Of a stretch of DNA of 64,000 nt, positions 43,002-51,704 are shown in pieces. Under the pieces are notes generated by a model. That model saw nothing but the letters and a program-made list of their open reading frames with translations, searched no databases and was not told the DNA's origin. The DNA is from Streptomyces sp. ML-6 (GTDB lineage Bacteria; Actinomycetota; Actinomycetes; Streptomycetales; Streptomycetaceae), in assembly GCF_030116705.1 (NCBI RefSeq), contig NZ_JAOTIK010000001.1:4244501-4308500 (forward strand), given 5' to 3'. The position numbers and the translations under genes are program-made. Each line of letters starts with the position of its first letter. Position 1 is the stretch's first letter.

Positions 43002-43787
43002 ATGCGCTCCTCCGCCATACGTCGTACCGCCGTTGCCGCCGCCGCGGTGTCCCTGGCCCTGCTCGCCGCCGGGTGCGGCGGTGGTTCGGACTCCGGTTCC
43101 GACGGCAAGAAGGCGGACACCAAGGGCAAGGAGTCCGCGGCGGCGGAGCCGGCCGCCAAGGTGCTGAGCGCCGCCGAGCTGGAGAAGGCCGCGCTGGCCC
43201 AGGGCGACGTCAAGGGGCACAAGATCTCCGAGGCCGCGGCCAAGGACGTGGTGGCGACCGACGACATCAAGGTCGAGAAGGAGGTGTGCACCCCGCTCGC
43301 GAACGCGCTGATGGGTGCACAGGTCGGCGAGCCCGGCGCGTTCACGAAGCGCACCGTCGTCAGCGAGCCCAAGAAGGGCGCCATGGACAAGGCCACCGGG
43401 GATGCCGAGGACGCCTTCAAGGCCGCCTTCGACATCACGACGACGCAGCTGGCCCTCGGCTCGTACGACGGCAAGGGCGCGCAGGAATCGGTGGCCGCGC
43501 TGCGCACCGCGGCCACCGAGTGCGCCGGTGGCTTCGAGTTCACGGCGGCCGGTGAGAAGCAGAAGATCAACAAGATCACCGAGGTCCAGGTGAAGGCCGG
43601 CGAGGAGTCGGTGGCCTGGACGATGGAGCTGGAACAGGGCGGCGAGAAGGGCGAGATGAAGCTGGCGGCGCTGCGCCAGGGCTCCTCGTTCGCCTCGTTC
43701 TCCTCGATCAACCTGGCCGCGATGGGCGGCGGGAGTTTCGATCTGCCGACCGCGGTGATAGAGGCCCAGGCCACGAAGCTGGCCTGA
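43002..43787 (+). CDS. secreted lipoprotein of unknown function
   Basis: A 261-residue lipoprotein. The signal peptide ends in the lipobox LLAAGC (Cys25 lipidated), followed by a Gly/Ser/Asp/Lys-rich linker and a soluble domain (VLSAAELEKAALAQGDVKGH; SYDGKGAQESVAALRTAATE). The domain, with two later cysteines (EVCTPL, TECAGG), resembles the small streptomycete PknH-sensor-like lipoproteins in pattern, but I cannot assign a family. It is convergent with the toxin-antitoxin-like pair. Confidence 0.82.
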   Translation: MRSSAIRRTAVAAAAVSLALLAAGCGGGSDSGSDGKKADTKGKESAAAEPAAKVLSAAELEKAALAQGDVKGHKISEAAAKDVVATDDIKVEKEVCTPLANALMGAQVGEPGAFTKRTVVSEPKKGAMDKATGDAEDAFKAAFDITTTQLALGSYDGKGAQESVAALRTAATECAGGFEFTAAGEKQKINKITEVQVKAGEESVAWTMELEQGGEKGEMKLAALRQGSSFASFSSINLAAMGGGSFDLPTAVIEAQATKLA

Positions 43788-43796
43788 GAGGCGGCC

Positions 43797-43831
43797 GGGA
43801 CCGCCGCACCCCCTCGCGGCGGCGGTCCCGC
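43797..43831. terminator. terminator after the lipoprotein gene
   Basis: A 12-bp stem cgggaccgccgc/gcggcggtcccg (43797-43808 with 43820-43831), loop 11 bases, 9 bases past the lipoprotein stop. Confidence 0.7.
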
Positions 43832-43920
43832 GCCGGACGTTCCGCGTCGGACGTTCCGCGCTGAACGGTTCGTGTCGACGGTCCATGCCGGACATTCTGT
43901 GCTGAACGGCCCGTTCCGGG

Positions 43921-44163
43921 TCAGGGCAGCGGGACGAGTCTCACGACGGTGACGATCAGGACGGACCGGGACACGTAATAGAGCACGATCGCGCCGGCGA
44001 CCGTAGCCTCGCGGCGATCGCGCTCGCTCTTGACGGCGGTCGAGCCGTTTCCGTACGGGTCGAGGCCGAGGGTGCGTGCCATCTCGGTGCGGAAGGTCTC
44101 GCCGTCCCGCATCTTGGCCAGGGTGTCGTCGGCGGGCGGGGCGTAGGAGATGCGGAAGCTCAA
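43921..44163 (-). CDS. RelE/ParE-like protein, possible toxin
   Basis: An 80-residue basic protein, MSFRISYAPPADDTLAKMRD, ending in AIVLYYVSRSVLIVTVVRLV. The pattern of a helix pair followed by three terminal strands is that of the RelE/ParE fold, seen here only at low similarity. Its start overlaps the stop of the small upstream gene (44160-44163), the usual antitoxin-toxin order. Catalytic residues of RelE cannot be identified with confidence, so it may be a diverged or inactive member. Confidence 0.6.
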   Translation of the reverse strand: MSFRISYAPPADDTLAKMRDGETFRTEMARTLGLDPYGNGSTAVKSERDRREATVAGAIVLYYVSRSVLIVTVVRLVPLP

Positions 44164-44408
44164 GCGACGCTCCGCCTCTCGGCCTCGTCCTGAGCCAGCC
44201 GGTCCAGGATCTTCTCGGCCTCCGGGTCGGGCACGGCCTCCAGCATCCAGTGCCGCATGACCGCCTGGATCTCGCCCACACCGGCGTCGTTGATGGCGCG
44301 GTCGAACTCCTCGCGTCTCTCCTCCGGCAGCGCGGCGCGGATGGCCGGGATGCTGTTGGGCACGTCGACTTCGGCACCGCCGACGAAGGTCTTCAGGGTT
44401 TCGCCCAT
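44160..44408 (-). CDS. small acidic protein, possible antitoxin (DUF6247-like)
   Basis: An 82-residue protein with NSIPAIRAALPEERREEFDR and AEKILDRLAQDEAERRSVA, a pattern resembling DUF6247-type proteins that precede RelE/ParE-like genes in actinobacteria. No ribbon-helix-helix or other DNA-binding motif is obvious. It overlaps the next gene by four bases. The type II toxin-antitoxin call is context-based. Confidence 0.58.
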   Translation of the reverse strand: MGETLKTFVGGAEVDVPNSIPAIRAALPEERREEFDRAINDAGVGEIQAVMRHWMLEAVPDPEAEKILDRLAQDEAERRSVA

Positions 44409-44570
44409 GATTGCTCTCCCCGTTCTCCCTGCTCTCGCCGCACGGCCCGCCCGGTCGGCCCCCGCCCGAGCGCGGGCCGGTGGACGCGAACCGGTGCGTG
44501 GGCCGGTGTCCGACTCACGGTAGCGCCAGGCGGCGCGGCGGACGCGGAACGCGCACGATACGTTCGCCGC

Positions 44571-45170
44571 ATGGCAGGAACATCATGGGACATAGTGCTG
44601 ATCGGCGGGGCGTCGGGTATCGGCAAGAGCCGGCTCGCCGCACAACTGGCCGATGAGCACCGGGCGTTCGTGGTCGAGTTCGACGACGTGGTCGGGGCGG
44701 TCGAGGCGATGACGACGGCCGAGCACCACCCCGCCCTCCACCACTTCGACGACCTCCCGGACATCGACCGGCTCCCCGCCGGCCGGGTGCTGGACCTCCA
44801 GATCGCCACGGCCCGCGCCCTGGAACCCGCGGTGCTGGGCGTGGTCCGCAACCGCCTGACCGTCGACGTGCCCGCCGTGGTCGAGGGCGACTACCTCACC
44901 CCGGCCGCCGCCGCGGCGGCCGTCCACGAGGGCGCGGGCTCCGGCCGCCGGGTGCGGGCGGTGTTCCTGCACGAGGCCGACCCGGACCGGATCACCGCCA
45001 ACTACGCCGCCCGGGAGCCCGGGAGCGGCGAACAGCGGAGCCGGGCGCAGGTCAGCGCCGCGTACTCGCACTGGCTCGCCGACCAGGCGGCCCGGCACGG
45101 ACTGCCGGTGGTCGACTGCCGCCCCTGGGACGACCTCGCGGAGCGCGTGGCCCGGGCGTTGGACCGGTAA
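44571..45170 (+). CDS. P-loop NTPase, kinase-like
   Basis: A 199-residue protein. The Walker A motif is IGGASGIGKSRLA, followed by an acidic strand end (FVVEFDDVVGAVEAM) and, later, VVEGDYLTP and VRAVFLHEADPDRITANYAA. The layout is that of small-molecule kinases of the 2-phosphoglycerate-kinase/AAA_33 group; substrate unknown. TACGTT at 44559-44564 lies 6 bases before ATG 44571, so the transcript is probably leaderless. Confidence 0.8.
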   Translation: MAGTSWDIVLIGGASGIGKSRLAAQLADEHRAFVVEFDDVVGAVEAMTTAEHHPALHHFDDLPDIDRLPAGRVLDLQIATARALEPAVLGVVRNRLTVDVPAVVEGDYLTPAAAAAAVHEGAGSGRRVRAVFLHEADPDRITANYAAREPGSGEQRSRAQVSAAYSHWLADQAARHGLPVVDCRPWDDLAERVARALDR

Positions 45171-45241
45171 CCGAACCGGCTCGTGCCCGCCGCCCCGTCG
45201 TCCGACCCGTGTCTGTCACACCTCCGCCGTACGCTCGGCCC

Positions 45242-45640
45242 ATGAGCGTCTCCATCTACTACAGCGCCCGGCGGCCGACCCCGCTGACCGAGGCCGAGTC
45301 GGCCGCCGTCGAACGCGTCGTCATCACGCGCGCGAAGTCGTTCCCGTACGACGACGAGGAGAGCCTGTACCTGTACGACCTGGGCGACCACGGCCGGGGC
45401 GACGAACTCCTCAACGGGTCCACGAAGCTGCCGACCGACCCCGAGCGGTGGCTGCCGGTGACGGCCCATGTGCTCGACTCCGTCACCGAGTTGCGCCGCG
45501 CCGTCGAGGGCGCGGAGTGGCACGTCCACCTGGACGACACCGACATCCCCTGGGACGAGCACGCGGGCTACGACCTCCCGGGCATGCGGGACACGGACCT
45601 CGCCACCGAACTCGGCGGCCTCTGCGATCCGCCGGAGTGA
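45242..45640 (+). CDS. hypothetical acidic protein
   Basis: A 132-residue acidic soluble protein: MSVSIYYSARRPTPLTEAES, KSFPYDDEESLYLYDLGDHG, EWHVHLDDTDIPWDEHAGYD. No family is recognised. TACGCT at 45230-45235 lies 6 bases before the ATG (predicted leaderless). It ends 13 bases before the end of a convergent small membrane protein gene. Confidence 0.75.
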   Translation: MSVSIYYSARRPTPLTEAESAAVERVVITRAKSFPYDDEESLYLYDLGDHGRGDELLNGSTKLPTDPERWLPVTAHVLDSVTELRRAVEGAEWHVHLDDTDIPWDEHAGYDLPGMRDTDLATELGGLCDPPE

Positions 45641-45653
45641 CCGCCCCGTCCGC

Positions 45654-45857
45654 CTAGTCCATGACGACCACGACGTACGCCATGGCGGCCATGGCAATCA
45701 GACAGACGGCGACAACGGCCACCACGACCACGCCCAACAGCCCCGTCACCCCCGCGATCGCCGCCCATCCGACCCGCGTCGCCTGCCCGGCCCGCTCGAC
45801 CGCCCTCTCGTAGTCGCCATCGTCGTCCCAGTCCCAGTTCTGGCCCCGGCCGCTCAT
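45654..45857 (-). CDS. 67-residue single-span membrane protein
   Basis: A small protein, MSGRGQNWDWDDDGDYERAV, with an acidic/aromatic head and one or two hydrophobic helices (about 30-65: AAIAGVTGLLGVVVVAVVAV onward). Function unknown. It is separated from the upstream gpmA gene by the gpmA terminator. Confidence 0.68.
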   Translation of the reverse strand: MSGRGQNWDWDDDGDYERAVERAGQATRVGWAAIAGVTGLLGVVVVAVVAVCLIAMAAMAYVVVVMD

Positions 45858-45927
45858 GGCATCCCCTCCGGCACGGAAGTCCAGGAGGCGGCCCGGGAGA
45901 CACCCGGGAGCGGCCCGGAACACGAAA

Positions 45928-45967
45928 GAGCCCCCTGCCCCGCGGACAACCCGCAGGCAGAGGGCTC
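45928..45967 (-). terminator. terminator of gpmA
   Basis: A 12-bp stem with one mismatch (45928-45939 with 45956-45967) 21 bases past the gpmA stop, followed on the minus strand by TTT. Confidence 0.7.
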
Positions 45968-45988
45968 GATCAATACGGCCAATACGGC

Positions 45989-46750
45989 CTACTTCTTCTT
46001 GCCCTGGTTTTTCACGGCCTCGATGGCGGCCTTCGCCGCGTCCGGGTCGAGGTACGTGCCGCCCGGCTTCACGGGGCGGAAGTCGGCGTCCAGTTCGTAG
46101 GCGAGCGGGATGCCGGTCGGGATGTTCAGGCCCGCGATGTCGGCGTCGGAGATGCCGTCGAGGTGCTTGACCAGGGCCCGGAGGCTGTTGCCGTGGGCGG
46201 CGACCAGGACCGTGCGGCCGGCCAGCAGGTCCGGGACGATGCCGTCGTACCAGTACGGCAGCATGCGGACGACGACGTCCTTGAGGCACTCGGTGCGCGG
46301 GCGCAGCTCCGGCGGGATCGTCGCGTAGCGCGGGTCGCCGCTCTGGGAGAACTCGGTGCCGTCCTCCAGGGCGGGCGGCGGGGTGTCGTAGGAACGGCGC
46401 CAGAGCATGAACTGCTCCTCGCCGAACTCGGCCAGCGTCTGCGCCTTGTCCTTGCCCTGCAGGGCGCCGTAGTGGCGCTCGTTCAGCCGCCAGGAGCGGT
46501 GGACCGGGATCCAGTGGCGGTCGGCGGCCTCCAGCGCGAGCTGGGCGGTGCGGATGGCGCGCTTCTGGAGGGAGGTGTGCAGGACGTCGGGGAGCAGACC
46601 GGCGTCCCTCAGCAGCTCACCGCCGCGGACCGCCTCCTTCTCGCCCTTCTCGGTGAGGTTGACGTCCACCCAACCGGTGAACAGGTTCTTCGCGTTCCAC
46701 TCGCTCTCGCCGTGGCGGAGGAGGATCAGCTTGTACGGTGCGTCGGCCAT
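45989..46750 (-). CDS. gpmA: 2,3-bisphosphoglycerate-dependent phosphoglycerate mutase
   Basis: A 253-residue glycolytic enzyme interconverting 3- and 2-phosphoglycerate. The phosphohistidine motif [10 protein letters not shown], the specificity loop [20 protein letters not shown] and the second histidine in [15 protein letters not shown] are all present. The C-terminal tail is Lys-rich. On the minus strand TACGCT (46763-46758) lies 7 bases before ATG 46750, so the mRNA is probably leaderless. Confidence 0.96.
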   Translation of the reverse strand: MADAPYKLILLRHGESEWNAKNLFTGWVDVNLTEKGEKEAVRGGELLRDAGLLPDVLHTSLQKRAIRTAQLALEAADRHWIPVHRSWRLNERHYGALQGKDKAQTLAEFGEEQFMLWRRSYDTPPPALEDGTEFSQSGDPRYATIPPELRPRTECLKDVVVRMLPYWYDGIVPDLLAGRTVLVAAHGNSLRALVKHLDGISDADIAGLNIPTGIPLAYELDADFRPVKPGGTYLDPDAAKAAIEAVKNQGKKK

Positions 46751-46968
46751 GGGTCCGAGCGTAATCGAACCCGTACGAACTCCGCGCAACCGGCCACAGG
46801 GCGGACACAGGAGGGGGACAAGGGCTGTCGTCGCTGGTGGCGGCGGGGACGATTGACGGTCGGCGTCAATTCGCTGGCGCACCGGAAACCGGAATTCGTA
46901 ATGTTCGGACTGTCGTCGGGCCTCTTACCGGCGGCGTTCGTTCCGCGCTTCCCCGGGGGGATCACCTC

Positions 46969-48279
46969 ATGTCTGTCGCCGGCCTCGGACGGTCCGTGCG
47001 CGAATCCGTGTCCGGGCTCCCCAGGGAGTTCTGGTGGCTGTGGACCAGCACCCTGGTCAACCGGCTCGGCGGGTTCGTCGCCACGTTCATGGCGCTCTAC
47101 CTGACCCTGGACCGGGGCTACTCGGCCTCGTACGCCGGACTGGTCGTCGCGCTGCACGGGCTCGGCGGGGTGGTCTCCTCGCTCGGGGCCGGGGTGATGA
47201 CCGACCGGCTCGGCCGCCGGCCCACGATGCTCATCGCGCAGACCTCGACCGCGGTGTCCGTGGCCGTGCTCGGGTTCATGGTCCACCCGGTGGCGATCGC
47301 GGCGGTCGCCTTCTGCGTCGGCATGGCGAGCAACGCCTCGCGGCCCGCCGTGCAGGCCATGATGGCCGACATCGTCCGGCCCGAGGACCGGGTGCGGGCC
47401 TTCTCGCTCAACTACTGGGCCATCAACCTCGGCTTCGCCGTCTCGTCCGCCGGGGCCGGGTTCGTCGCCGAGTACAGCTATCTCGCCGGGTTCCTCGGCG
47501 AGGCCGCGATGACGCTGGCCTGCGCCGTCGTCGTCTTTGTGAAGGTGCCCGAGTCCCGGCCCGGGAAGTCCGCGGCGGCCGGGGGCGCGGGTGCCGGGGG
47601 CGCCGACGACGGGGTCCGGCTCTCCACCGTGCTGCGCGACGGCCGGTTCATGAGCGTCGTCGGACTGTCCTTCGTCATCGCCCTGATCTTCCAGCAGGGG
47701 TACGTGGGGCTGCCGGTGGCCATGGGGGCCGACGGGTTCTCCAGCTCCGACTTCGGTACGGCCGTCGCCGTCAACGGCGTGCTGATCGTGGTGCTCCAGA
47801 TCCCCGTCACCCGCTTCATCCAGCACCGCGACCCGAGGCAACTGCTCATCGTGTCGTCGCTGCTGGCGGGGTACGGGTTCGGGCTGACCGCGTTCGCCGG
47901 GTCGGTCGCCGTCTACGCGCTGACCATCTGCGTCTGGACGGTCGCCGAGATCGTCAACGCGCCGATCCAGAGCAGCCTGGTGGTCCGGCTCTCGCCCGCC
48001 GGGGGCCGGGGCCGTTACCAGGGCATGTACACGATGTCGTGGTCGGCGGCCGCGCTGATCGCACCGCTGATGTCGGGACTGGTGATCGACCGCTTCGGGG
48101 CGGAGTGGCTGTGGGGGGCCTGCGCCGTCCTGGGGACCGCGGCCGCGCTCGGGTACTGGCTGCTGGTCCGGGGCCTGCCGGAGGAGGAGGGAGCGGTGTC
48201 CGCCGGGGGCGGCAACGCCTCCGGGACCGGAGCCGAGGGGGTCTCCGGCACCGAACCAGTCGTCGAGCGGACGGCCTGA
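46969..48279 (+). CDS. MFS transporter
   Basis: A 436-residue major facilitator protein with about 12 transmembrane helices. The loop 2-3 signature is GVMTDRLGRRPTMLI, and helix 4-5 includes RAFSLNYWAINLGFAVSS. A Gly/Ala loop splits the halves at about 203-217. The type resembles MdtH/YceL-like drug or sugar efflux carriers. The substrate is unknown. It is divergent from gpmA and ends at a very strong hairpin. Confidence 0.9.
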   Translation: MSVAGLGRSVRESVSGLPREFWWLWTSTLVNRLGGFVATFMALYLTLDRGYSASYAGLVVALHGLGGVVSSLGAGVMTDRLGRRPTMLIAQTSTAVSVAVLGFMVHPVAIAAVAFCVGMASNASRPAVQAMMADIVRPEDRVRAFSLNYWAINLGFAVSSAGAGFVAEYSYLAGFLGEAAMTLACAVVVFVKVPESRPGKSAAAGGAGAGGADDGVRLSTVLRDGRFMSVVGLSFVIALIFQQGYVGLPVAMGADGFSSSDFGTAVAVNGVLIVVLQIPVTRFIQHRDPRQLLIVSSLLAGYGFGLTAFAGSVAVYALTICVWTVAEIVNAPIQSSLVVRLSPAGGRGRYQGMYTMSWSAAALIAPLMSGLVIDRFGAEWLWGACAVLGTAAALGYWLLVRGLPEEEGAVSAGGGNASGTGAEGVSGTEPVVERTA

Positions 48280-48304
48280 GCGTCCGCCCGCAGTCCCTGT
48301 ACCC

Positions 48305-48354
48305 ACGACGGCGCCCCGCGCGGAACGGATCGGTTCCGCGCGGGGCGCCGTCGT
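48305..48354. terminator. strong bidirectional terminator
   Basis: A perfect 22-bp stem (48305-48326 with 48333-48354) with 6-base loop ggatcg, between the convergent MFS and mtpA genes. Confidence 0.88.
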
Positions 48355-48382
48355 CGCTCCGCGGTGGCGGGTCGGCGGCGGG

Positions 48383-48532
48383 TCAGCCGCAGCAGCCGCC
48401 GCACTGGCACGGGGCCCCGGACTGGCAGCCGCAGCTGCAGCCGGAGCCGCAGCCGCAGGCGCCGAGCAGAGGCAGGTGGACCGCGTCGGCGGGGGCCTCC
48501 CGCCGGGGGTCGGTCGTGGGGGAATCGGCCAT
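48383..48532 (-). CDS. mtpA: Cys-rich metallothionein-like protein MtpA
   Basis: A 49-residue protein. A 24-residue polar head (MADSPTTDPRREAPADAVHL and so on) is followed by a tail with nine cysteines in 23 residues: Cys26, 28, 32, 34, 36, 42, 44, 47 and 48. These form C-x-C, C-x-C-x-C and CC groups typical of metallothioneins. A strong GAGGAGG site precedes ATG 48532. In S. lividans and S. coelicolor the gene next to phoU was named mtpA and shown to be affected by the Pho system. It lies 221 bases past the phoU stop on the same strand. Likely a copper or zinc binder; the metal is not known from sequence. Confidence 0.85.
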   Translation of the reverse strand: MADSPTTDPRREAPADAVHLPLLGACGCGSGCSCGCQSGAPCQCGGCCG

Positions 48533-48753
48533 GGTTCCTCCTCAGGACGTACGACAGGGCCGTACGCCTCGACCGAGCGCGTACGACCGGGGCGTACGGA
48601 CAAGACGTGCCGCCCCACCCCATTGCATGCCCACCCGGGCGGGCGCATCAACGGCGCATGTGCGCAGAGACACATGTGCGACCGGATGCGCCTTCGCACG
48701 CCCCTGAGAGCCCCGGCCACCGGAGGGCGGGGCCCACGTACTCTCCGCCGGGG

Positions 48754-49431
48754 TCAGGCGCCCTCCACCTGGGTCGGCTGCTGGATCTCGTCGGCGTGCT
48801 CGCCCGTCACCAGGTAGACGACGCGCTTGGCGACCGACACCGCGTGGTCGGCGAAGCGCTCGTAGTACCGGCCGAGCAGCGTCACGTCCACGGCCGTTTC
48901 GATGCCGTGCTTCCAGCGGTCGTCCATCAGGTGCTGGAACAGCGTGCGGTGCAGCAGGTCCATCTCGTCGTCGTCCTGCTCCAGCTGGAGCGCCAGGTCG
49001 ACGTCCTTGGTGATGATCACCTCGGCGGCCTTGGCCATCAGGCGCTGCGCCAGCTGCCCCATCTCCAGGATGGTGGCGTGCAGGTCGTTCGGCACCGCCG
49101 ACTCCGGGAACCGCAGCCGGGCCAGCTTGGCGACGTGCTGGGCGAGGTCGCCCGAGCGCTCCAGGTCGGCGCTCATCCGCAGGGAGGTGACCACGATCCG
49201 CAGGTCCGTCGCCACGGGCTGCTGGCGCGCGAGCAGGGCGATGGCCCGCGCCTCCAGGTCGTGCTGGAGGTCGTCGACCTTCTGGTCCGCGGCGATCACG
49301 CTCTCCGCGAGCTTCAGATCGGCGTCGAGCATGGACGTCGTCGCCCGGCCGATCGCCGACCCGACCAGCCGCGCCATCTCGACCAGCCCCTCGCCGATCG
49401 AGTCGAGTTCCTCGTGGTACGCGTCACGCAT
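48754..49431 (-). CDS. phoU: phosphate-system accessory protein PhoU
   Basis: A 225-residue protein made of two three-helix PhoU repeats (MRDAYHEELDSIGEGLVEMA; later MDLLHRTLFQHLMDDRWKHG), with the metal-binding E/D-x3-D motifs around DLERSGDLAQHVAKLA and YYERFADHAVSVAKRVV. PhoU damps phosphate-starvation signalling. It is divergent from phoR-phoP, with the PHO box between. A GAGAGGGA site precedes ATG 49431. The pst genes are not in this window. Confidence 0.95.
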   Translation of the reverse strand: MRDAYHEELDSIGEGLVEMARLVGSAIGRATTSMLDADLKLAESVIAADQKVDDLQHDLEARAIALLARQQPVATDLRIVVTSLRMSADLERSGDLAQHVAKLARLRFPESAVPNDLHATILEMGQLAQRLMAKAAEVIITKDVDLALQLEQDDDEMDLLHRTLFQHLMDDRWKHGIETAVDVTLLGRYYERFADHAVSVAKRVVYLVTGEHADEIQQPTQVEGA

Positions 49432-49525
49432 GGAAGTCCCTCTCCAGTCCTCATTCGTAAGGCCGGGGCCAGGTATGAACCCCACGCTGCCACCCTGGGC
49501 GGCGTACGCGTCGGCTTCCGGCCGC

Positions 49526-49558
49526 CCAAGTGAACCAGCACTTTCTCCTCGGTGAACT
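49526..49558 (-). promoter_or_regulatory. PHO box between phoU and phoR
   Basis: On the minus strand three 11-base units follow each other: AGTTCACCGAG (49558-49548), GAGAAAGTGCT (49547-49537) and GGTTCACTTGG (49536-49526). The first and third match the PhoP direct-repeat unit with core GTTCACC; the middle is diverged. The site is placed to control both divergent genes. Confidence 0.82.
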
Positions 49559-49630
49559 CTGGGAGACGAGTGTTCGGACAGACACCCGGATGGCTGGGAT
49601 AGTCCTCTCGGACCTGCATAACCTTGACGT

Positions 49631-50905
49631 ATGGACGTGAACGCGGCAGTCGCCGCAGCTGCGGCGATCGGCGGTGCGTGTACCGGCGTGGTCGCCATGC
49701 TGGCGTTCCGGTGGAGCGAGCGCGACCAGAAGAAGCCCACGCGCACTTCCATGCGGCCGGACAGCAACGCCCCCCTGCCGCCCGGGGTGGACACGGTCCT
49801 TTCCGTGCTCAGCTCCTCGGCGGTCGTGCTCGACGAGAGCGACAGCGTCGTCAAGGCCAGCTCGGCAGCCTACGCGCTGGGCCTGGTCCGGGGCGGCCGG
49901 CTGGCCGTCGAGGCGATGCTCAACATGGCCAGGGACACCCGCCGCGACGGTGAGATACGGCAGGTCGAACTGGACCTCCCCCGGCGCGGCACGGGCCGCG
50001 GCGAGGCCCTCGCGGTCTCCGCCCGGGTCGCCCCGCTCGGCTCCCGGCTGGTGCTCCTGCTGGTCGAGGACCTCACCGAGGCCCGCCGGATAGAAGCGGT
50101 GCGCCGGGACTTCGTCGCCAACGTCAGCCATGAGCTCAAGACCCCGGTCGGCGCGCTCTCGCTGCTCTCCGAGGCCGTGCTGGACGCCTCCGACGAGCCG
50201 GAGGCCGTGGAACGGTTCGCGGGCCGGATGCAGATCGAGGCGACCCGGCTGACCAACCTCGTCCAGGAGATCATCGACCTCTCGCGGGTGCAGAACGACG
50301 ACCCGCTGGAGGACGCCGAACCGGTCCGGGTGGACGAGCTGGTGGCCGAGGCCATCGACCGCTGCCGCCAGCAGGCCGGCTCGAAGCAGATCACCATGGC
50401 GGCCGGCGGCACCGCGGAGCTCCGCATCTGGGGCAACCGCGGCCAGCTCGCCGCGGCGCTCGGCAACCTCGTCGAGAACGCCGTCAACTACAGCCCCGCC
50501 CGCACCCGAGTGGGCATCGCCGTCAGGCGACTGTCCGTGCCCGGCGGGGACCAGATCGAGATAGCCGTGACCGACCAGGGCATCGGCATCTCGGAGAAGG
50601 ACCGCGAGCGGGTCTTCGAACGCTTCTACCGCGTCGACCCGGCCCGCTCACGGGCCACCGGTGGCACCGGCCTCGGCCTCGCCATCGTGAAGCACGTGGC
50701 CGCCTCGCACGGCGGGGAGGTCACGGTCTGGAGCTCGGAGGGCCAGGGCTCCACCTTCACCCTGCGGCTGCCCGAAGCGGGCTCCGCACGGGAGCGCGAC
50801 CGCAGCTCGGGCGGACCGCTCATCGTCAACGACGACGAGGGCCCCTACGGACCCGCCCACCCCGACACCCTTGAACCGTTCCCTGCCCCGGAGGTCCTTC
50901 CGTGA
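49631..50905 (+). CDS. phoR: phosphate-sensing histidine kinase PhoR
   Basis: A 424-residue kinase (SenX3-like). One or two short N-terminal hydrophobic segments (about 4-26), then a PAS-like region (about 50-150). The H-box is NVSHELKTPVGAL with His167, followed by N-box GNLVENAVNYSP and ATPase motifs TDQGIGISEKD and GTGLGLAIVKH. It phosphorylates PhoP under phosphate limitation. TAACCT at 49619-49624 lies 6 bases before ATG 49631, so the phoRP mRNA is probably leaderless. The stop overlaps phoP by four bases. Confidence 0.95.
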   Translation: MDVNAAVAAAAAIGGACTGVVAMLAFRWSERDQKKPTRTSMRPDSNAPLPPGVDTVLSVLSSSAVVLDESDSVVKASSAAYALGLVRGGRLAVEAMLNMARDTRRDGEIRQVELDLPRRGTGRGEALAVSARVAPLGSRLVLLLVEDLTEARRIEAVRRDFVANVSHELKTPVGALSLLSEAVLDASDEPEAVERFAGRMQIEATRLTNLVQEIIDLSRVQNDDPLEDAEPVRVDELVAEAIDRCRQQAGSKQITMAAGGTAELRIWGNRGQLAAALGNLVENAVNYSPARTRVGIAVRRLSVPGGDQIEIAVTDQGIGISEKDRERVFERFYRVDPARSRATGGTGLGLAIVKHVAASHGGEVTVWSSEGQGSTFTLRLPEAGSARERDRSSGGPLIVNDDEGPYGPAHPDTLEPFPAPEVLP

Positions 50906-51582
50906 CCCGAGTGCTCGTCGTCGAGGATGAGGAATCCTTCAGCGACGCCCTGTCCTACATGCTCCGCAAGGAGGGTTTCGAGGTCGCGATCGCGGCCACG
51001 GGCCCGGACGGGCTTGACGAGTTCGAGCGCAACGGCGCCGACCTCGTGCTGCTCGACCTGATGCTGCCGGGCCTGCCCGGCACGGAGGTCTGCCGTCAGC
51101 TGCGCAGCAGGTCCAACGTCCCCGTGATCATGGTCACGGCGAAGGACAGTGAGATCGACAAGGTCGTCGGCCTGGAAATAGGAGCCGACGACTACGTCAC
51201 CAAGCCGTTCTCCTCGCGGGAGCTGGTCGCCCGCATCCGCGCGGTGCTGCGCCGCCGCGGGGAGCCGGAGGAGGCGGCCCCGGCCGCCCTGGAGGCGGGA
51301 CCGGTGCGGATGGACGTGGACCGCCACGTCGTCACCGTCGCCGGCGGCAAGGTCGACCTGCCGCTCAAGGAGTTCGATTTGTTGGAGATGCTGCTGCGCA
51401 ACGCGGGCCGGGTCCTGACCCGCATGCAGCTCATCGACCGGGTCTGGGGCGCGGACTACGTGGGCGACACCAAGACCCTCGACGTCCACGTCAAGCGGCT
51501 GCGCGCCAAGATCGAGCCCGACCCGGGCGCGCCGCGCTTCCTGGTGACGGTGCGGGGCCTGGGGTACAAGTTCGAGCCGTAG
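50902..51582 (+). CDS. phoP: phosphate response regulator PhoP
   Basis: A 226-residue OmpR-family regulator: receiver with VVEDEESF, phospho-acceptor Asp52 (LVLLDLMLPG), Thr in IMVTAKDSE and Lys in YVTKPFSS, then the winged helix (MQLIDRVWGADY, TKTLDVHVKRLRAKIEP). It controls the Pho regulon and cross-talks with GlnR, also in this window. GTG 50902 overlaps the phoR stop (GTGA). A strong terminator follows 9 bases after the stop. Confidence 0.96.
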   Translation: MTRVLVVEDEESFSDALSYMLRKEGFEVAIAATGPDGLDEFERNGADLVLLDLMLPGLPGTEVCRQLRSRSNVPVIMVTAKDSEIDKVVGLEIGADDYVTKPFSSRELVARIRAVLRRRGEPEEAAPAALEAGPVRMDVDRHVVTVAGGKVDLPLKEFDLLEMLLRNAGRVLTRMQLIDRVWGADYVGDTKTLDVHVKRLRAKIEPDPGAPRFLVTVRGLGYKFEP

Positions 51583-51591
51583 GCCGGCCGG

Positions 51592-51645
51592 TACGCGAAC
51601 GGCGGAGGGCGCCCCATCCCGGGGGCGCCCTCCGCCGTTCGCGTA
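51592..51645. terminator. very strong terminator after phoP
   Basis: A perfect 24-bp stem (51592-51615 with 51622-51645) and 6-base loop atcccg. It serves the phoRP transcript and may also stop the convergent lipoprotein transcript. Confidence 0.9.
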
Positions 51646-51704
51646 TCCGGGCCGCCCCGCGCTCGCCCGCGCGGTGGGCGGGGCGGCTGCGGTGGCCCGG
51701 TGTG

